Positions 60,001 through 64,000 of a DNA stretch of 64,000 bases are shown here, piece by piece. The stretch spans positions 806,001-870,000 of the forward strand of contig CM018697.1 of assembly GCA_009363875.1 (NCBI GenBank). Reading direction: 5' to 3'. Both the position numbers and the translations under genes were made by a program. Positions within the stretch are counted from its first letter, which is position 1; each line of letters opens with the position of its first letter. The notes beneath the pieces were generated by a model that saw only the letters and a list, made by a program, of their open reading frames with translations, made no database searches and had not been told where the DNA came from. The stretch is from Mikania micrantha (Eukaryota; Streptophyta; Magnoliopsida; Asterales; Asteraceae).

Positions 60001-63000
60001 TAAAGATGGCAGGCTTGGATGACTGCAATCCTGCCAAATTCCCAATGGAACCGGGGCTTAAACTTGTTAAGGAAGATGGAAACAAGGGGGCAAATGCTAC
60101 TGAATACAGAAAGGTAATTGGGTGTCTTAGGTACCTTACCCACACACGTCCAGACCTAATGTACTCAGTTGGGTATGCTAGTCGGTACATGCAGTCACCA
60201 ACTGTAACTCATCAGCAGGCAGTCAAGCATATTCTCCGATATGTGAAAGGAACTATTGACCTGGGAATCCACTATCAAAGAAGAGGTAATAACTCACTTT
60301 TGGGTTATAGTGATAGTAGTTATTCAACAGATCAAGAGGATGGAAAAAGTACTACAGGGGTAGTATTTTATTTCAACAATAAACCAATTACTTGGCTTTC
60401 ACAAAAGCAGCCTACGGTTGCTTTATCCTCATGTGAAGCTGAGTTCATGGCAGCAACATCAGCTGCCTGTCAAGCCATTTGGTTAAGAGGACTACTTGCT
60501 GAAGTTACTGGAAGAGAAGAAGAACAAGTGGTAATAAAGGTGGATAACAAATCATCAATTGCCCTAATGAAGAATCCAGTATTTCACGGCAGGAGTAAGC
60601 ACATTAACACACGGTTTCACTACATTCGTGAATGTGTGGAGAATGAGCTAATCAAAGTAGAGCACATCAGTGGAGAAGAGCAGAGGGCTGATATTCTCAC
60701 GAAAGCTTTGCCAAAGCTGAAGTTTGCAGAAATGCGAGAACTGCTTGGGATGGAAAGGATTGAAGAAGCAGAACCTTAGAAAGCAAAGCTAGGCTCAAGA
60801 TTGGGGGGGAGATTGTTAGCCAATCTTGAGTAATACTATATAGTCAAGGGACTATAATTGTAATTAGTATTTTATGTTTTGTTTTTCTGATTATTATTTG
60901 ATTATGTATTATGATTATCTTAAAGGGAATAAGATAATCTTAAATAGATAAATATATATCCGAAGGAATGTGATATATATCCCTAATTAGAAGGAATAGA
61001 ATTAGGGATGTTCTTTTATAAATAGGATTGATTCTGATGGATGTAAATCAATTCTGTGAGAATAAAATTGGAGAAGGAATTCCGAATAAAGTTTCTTGTG
61101 TTCTTGTTGATTCTTTCGAATAATCTGTGGTACCAATTACATCAGTTTTAACTTGTTTTAGCCAACCAACCTGTATAACATGTTTATACCTTAAATTCTG
61201 TGTTAGTTTTGGCATACTGCTGTTGGTTTCTTGAGTAACATTTCCAAAATATGATTCAGCTTCATTACCAGTCGTTATCTAAATGAAATAGTTTATATGT
61301 AGGTACGTTTGTATGATATGTCTGCCCAAAGACGACCTGTGATGTCATTCGATTTTCGTGAGACGCCTATTAAGGCTGTAACTGAAGACATAGATGGTAA
61401 TACAATATACATTGGGAATGGATCTGGTGATCTTGCATCTGTTGACATACGCACAGGTATATAGTTATTATAATGTTCCAGTTATGTTGTATACAAAAGC
61501 TCTGAGTTTTTTTGCCTTTTTGTTGGTTGAAAATGCTTCAGGGAAACTCTTGGGATGTTTTTTGGGGAAATGCTCTGGAAGCATCAGATCCATTGCTAGG
61601 CATCCAGATCTCCCAGTGATAGCTTCTTGTGGTGAGTTGTTTTTTTCCCTCCCAATATTCAAGCACTTAATATTTTGTTGCAATCTTGTTATTTGATAGC
61701 AGGAGCATATAATACTAGATTTTATTTAAAGAATCAGTATCATGGTGATTACCTCTCTCAAAATTTACTATCTTGCTTGTCTATTAATATAAATAAAAAA
61801 TAAAAAATAAAAAATAAAAAAAAAAACTTTTGAGCCGGGGGACTCTAGCGAAGCAGCCTCTCTATTCTACTTTGTAGATAGGGGTAAGGTATGTCTTTAT
61901 CTTTCCCTCCCCAGACCCCACTCTAAGTGGGATTTTTACTGGGTATGGATGTATGGATGTTGTTGGATGTTGTTGTTACTTGTCTATTAATATAAGCAAA
62001 TACATGGATCGTATAAAAAATCTTGAGGGCTTCTTTCTAGTCAGCAACTCTTTTTATATATTTTTATATAAATGTTCATACTTATTTTAGATAGGAATTT
62101 ATTTTTGATGATTATATAACCTTTAAATATTTTTTTGACAAAGCTACCTTGGTTATGTAGGGCTCGACAGCTATTTACGCCTCTGGGATATAAAATCAAG
62201 GCAGTTACTCTCCACGGTATGTTGTATGTACAAATTTCATATGGGGCTGTATTACAAATTGAAATATTTATGTATACGTAATTATGTATGTGTGTGTATC
62301 AGCAAGTGCAAGATTCATAATTTCATATCATGACATGTTATGTTGTTCTTTGTTCATTCTACATTTGAGTGTGGTTGCACTAAACCATTATTCTGCTTGT
62401 GATTTTATTGGGACAATGTTGTTTCTAGTAACTGATTTGATTGTGAATCTAACATAGTGTTAGTATTATTGCAGGTCTTTTTAAAGCAGCATTTAACAAA
62501 TGTCGTCTTTGATTCTCATTTTGATGATGAAGGTTAGTCTCGGTCTCTAGTTGATTGTCATTCTTACTTGTAAATGGTTCTGATCACATTGGTTTTTTGT
62601 CTACAGCGGATGTATGGGCAAAAATCAATTAATAACTAAAAATTAGATTAATAATGAAATAATGTTACTTTTTTAATCATACACGCTAGTTTATCAAATT
62701 TTTTTACAAAAAGTGTTCTGTACCCTCTACGGCCTTCTAATTTTATCAATAATTGCCCGACAGAAGTTGCAGGTTCCTTGGCAACCCTGCAAAGTGAAGA
62801 GAAAGTTGATAATGAGCCTGTAGAAGGAGACGAGGAATCGCCACCTGTTGATAAACAGAACAAGAAGAAGAGATCAAAATCCCGCTCTTTAGATGAAAAC
62901 AAGGAAGTGACGCCTAAAAAAGTACAGAAATTAGACGGGGAAGATGGTTGTTCACAATCTGCAAAAGCAAAAAGGGCCAAAAAGTCTCAAAATTTAGAAG

Positions 63001-63104
63001 ATGAAGAACTGATCTCAGCAGAACAGGAAAAGCAGAAAAAATCAAAGGTCAGAAGCAAGAACGGAAAGTCAAAGAAAGCGAAAGGCGAAAGCATTTATGT
63101 ATAA
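51040..63104 (+). CDS. WDR74: WDR74/NSA1-type WD40 protein, copy 2
   Basis: Exons 51040-51121, 51197-51312, 52898-52927, 53044-53168, 53795-53974, 54611-54674, 54785-54892, 61303-61456, 61542-61631, 62161-62216, 62475-62532 and 62764-63104; all lengths equal copy 1, 467 residues, no stop or frameshift. Seen changes: QPSR for QASR, VTGT for VAGT, SQRRR to SQRRP-region CGA codon change that stays basic, LST for LSA, and a few in the basic tail. Intron 7 contains the Copia, intron 9 a SINE absent from copy 1. The native upstream region is missing: only about 128 bp of leader separate the ATG from the hAT end. Confidence 0.88.
51948..52344. mobile_element. hAT MITE in WDR74 intron 2, copy 2
   Basis: Same element and ATTTGACT target duplication as 12858-13254. 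Confidence 0.9.
54049..54573. mobile_element. hAT MITE in WDR74 intron 5, copy 2
   Basis: Same insertion as 14965-15509 with target duplication TCAAATAC; about 20 bp shorter through small deletions. Confidence 0.85.
55168..55498 (+). repeat. Copia 5' LTR, copy 2
   Basis: 331 bp; three substitutions relative to the copy 1 LTRs were seen (AATGCTATA, AGAAAGAAT, AATTTGGTACC). Confidence 0.93.
55597..60779 (+). pseudogene. Copia gag-pol, copy 2 (disabled and interrupted)
   Basis: Same domain order as copy 1. The copy 1 gag frameshift near 16648 is absent, but there are private one-base losses near 55849 and 56090 and a two-base loss near 57218. The integrase TAG (57303-57305), the frame break near 57473 and TAA (58755-58757) are shared with copy 1. 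The hAT at 57642 splits the integrase. The reverse transcriptase/RNase H part (58788-60779) is open, one residue shorter than copy 1. Confidence 0.9.
57642..58642. mobile_element. hAT element nested in Copia, copy 2 only
   Basis: 1001 bp with terminal repeats TAGGGGTGTTCA and TGAACACCCCTA (perfect 12 bp) and target duplication AACAAAAG (57634-57641, 58643-58650). CCCGAA/TTCGGG motifs cluster near both ends. No transposase. Copy 1 has the empty site near 18573. Confidence 0.95.
60814..61144 (+). repeat. Copia 3' LTR, copy 2
   Basis: 331 bp with a two-base loss in GTGAGAATAAAA and a two-base gain in CTGTGGTACC relative to the other LTRs; followed by GTTTT. Confidence 0.93.
61793..61978 (+). 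mobile_element. Au-type SINE, 3' part, in WDR74 intron 9, copy 2 only
   Basis: Contains GCAGCCTCTCTATTC, GATAGGGGTAAGGTATGTC, CCCTCCCCAGACCCCACTC and a TTGTTGTT end, the conserved 3' half of plant Au SINEs, with an A-rich 5' part. Flanked by the 17 bp target duplication CTTGTCTATTAATATAA (61776-61792, 61979-61995). Copy 1 has a single site near 21710. Confidence 0.88.
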
Positions 63105-64000
63105 GTGCAGTAAAGAATGACGAGGGCTAATTTTTGAAGGATCTGATTCAAACATATTCTTGAAGGGTGTTTCTGGTGTTAGTGTGTGATTATAGTGCTC
63201 TTTGAATGTCTTATCAACTTTTTTCTTACTTGAGTTTTCATTGTTTTGTAATAACAATTTTTTAACCTATGAGAAGTTTCATTTTTGTGTATCAAAATTC
63301 GACCGATCAAGAATATTTTGATTACGTTGGCCCCTTTTGCGCTACTCTAATTTGGTTTTAATTAAGTCGTAATCTCTGGTTGTGTTACGGGTCAAATAAA
63401 GATCAGGTCAAAACAAACTTTGGAAAGCAAATTAAACATGTTTTGATGATTATGGGTTGGGTTAGAGTGGATTTTTCCTGTGTATTCGTTTCTATCCCAA
63501 CTAGTGGTGACACAGGGCAGAGGTGGTGGTGTTCGTGGGTGTTTGACTCATTTGGACCTAGAGGTGCACAAACCCATTAACTGGTTTTGGAATAACCGAG
63601 CTGATTAGTCAGTCAATGTTTTGAAAATGGTTTTGACCGTATCTGGTTTTTCAAGCTATAAACCGATCCTGATCTAATACCTAAGCTGGTTGACCGAATT
63701 GGGTAACCATCAAATAACCGTTTTTTACTAGGTGTCTCGGTAACCAGTTGATCTTTCGAAACCTTAAACCGATCTCAAACCATCGGCTTTTTTAAAAATC
63801 TAAAACTGATACAAAAACCGATTTAAAAACTGGTTTTTAACCAATACATATTGACGGTAGTTTTGTTCTATCTATAGTTAGACCCGTTTAAAGTTAAGAG
63901 TTTTATAAAAGTGACTATTTTGTCCTATAATTTAAGTACATCAAAATAAATTACGAACCTAATATAAACCTTTCAAATACTTTGTACTTGTTTTCCGCCT
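63105..64000. other. WDR74 copy 2 3' flank
   Basis: Counterpart of 22838-23740, including the hAT-like AACCGAT-rich stretch. No gene recognised before the window end. Confidence 0.5.

Larger units (their letters stand above)
55168..61144 (+). mobile_element. Ty1-Copia LTR retrotransposon in WDR74 intron 7, copy 2
   Basis: Same insertion as 16104-21077 with the same GTTTT target duplication, here 5977 bp because a 1001 bp hAT element with its 8 bp duplication has inserted in the integrase region. Confidence 0.95.
35391..64000 (+). repeat. Segmental duplication, copy 2
   Basis: This is the partner of 1-23740. It is longer because of private insertions: a composite insertion at 38218-44579, tandem nucleoredoxin units up to 50911, a hAT element inside the Copia (57642-58642) and a SINE (61793-61978). 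It lacks the sequence equivalent to 5308-11776. Sequence left of 35391 has no counterpart visible in this window, but copy 1 is cut at the window start, so 35391 is not necessarily the true breakpoint. Confidence 0.95.

Overview
The window is nuclear DNA from a flowering plant, almost certainly a eudicot. Evidence: genes with many AT-rich introns and GT-AG splice sites, plant-type gene families (cysteine-rich receptor-like kinase, CYP714-like P450, nucleoredoxin with a C-terminal DC1-like finger, plastid-type GNAT), and dense Ty1-Copia, hAT, Helitron and SINE insertions. An asterid, perhaps Asteraceae, is my guess; the sequence alone does not prove it.

The dominant structure is a direct segmental duplication. 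Copy 1 runs from the window start to at least 23.74 kb. Copy 2 runs from 35,391 to the window end, and position 1 aligns with 35,391. Between them lies unduplicated DNA (about 23.75-35.39 kb) with a LINE remnant, an intact six-exon ARF1 GTPase gene, an intact ubiquitin-S27a gene with a ribosomal-protein promoter, a Helitron, and the last two exons of a receptor kinase. The outer edges of the duplication fall outside the window or cannot be placed.

Each copy holds, in order: a C2-domain gene (minus), a GNAT acetyltransferase (minus), a divergent nucleoredoxin-like gene (plus), and a 12-exon WDR74/NSA1-type WD40 gene (plus) with a 5 kb Copia element in intron 7. Copy 1 also keeps nucleoredoxin exon 3, a 5'-truncated CYP714-like pseudogene and about 4 kb of gene-poor DNA. 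Copy 2 has lost that block. Instead, the first two nucleoredoxin exons are present three times in tandem, each followed by the same roughly 0.99 kb 3' part of a hAT-type element (ending GGGCCGGCCCTG). Target-site duplications and empty sites allow the order of many events to be read.

Main points: (i) copy 2 looks like nucleoredoxin amplification by recombination between two related hAT elements flanking exons 1-2; (ii) the copy 2 WDR74 gene has an intact coding sequence but its native upstream region is replaced by a hAT end carrying TATA-like and TGGGCC motifs; (iii) a hAT transposase gene is fused by microhomology to a nucleoredoxin exon; (iv) both Copia copies share the same inactivating lesions although the copy 1 LTRs look identical; (v) a Helitron carries a roughly 310 bp inverted repeat built from a tandem motif; (vi) a perfect 28 bp fold-back palindrome sits beside the broken kinase gene. 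I saw no unknown enzymatic system; the novelty is in genome structure.
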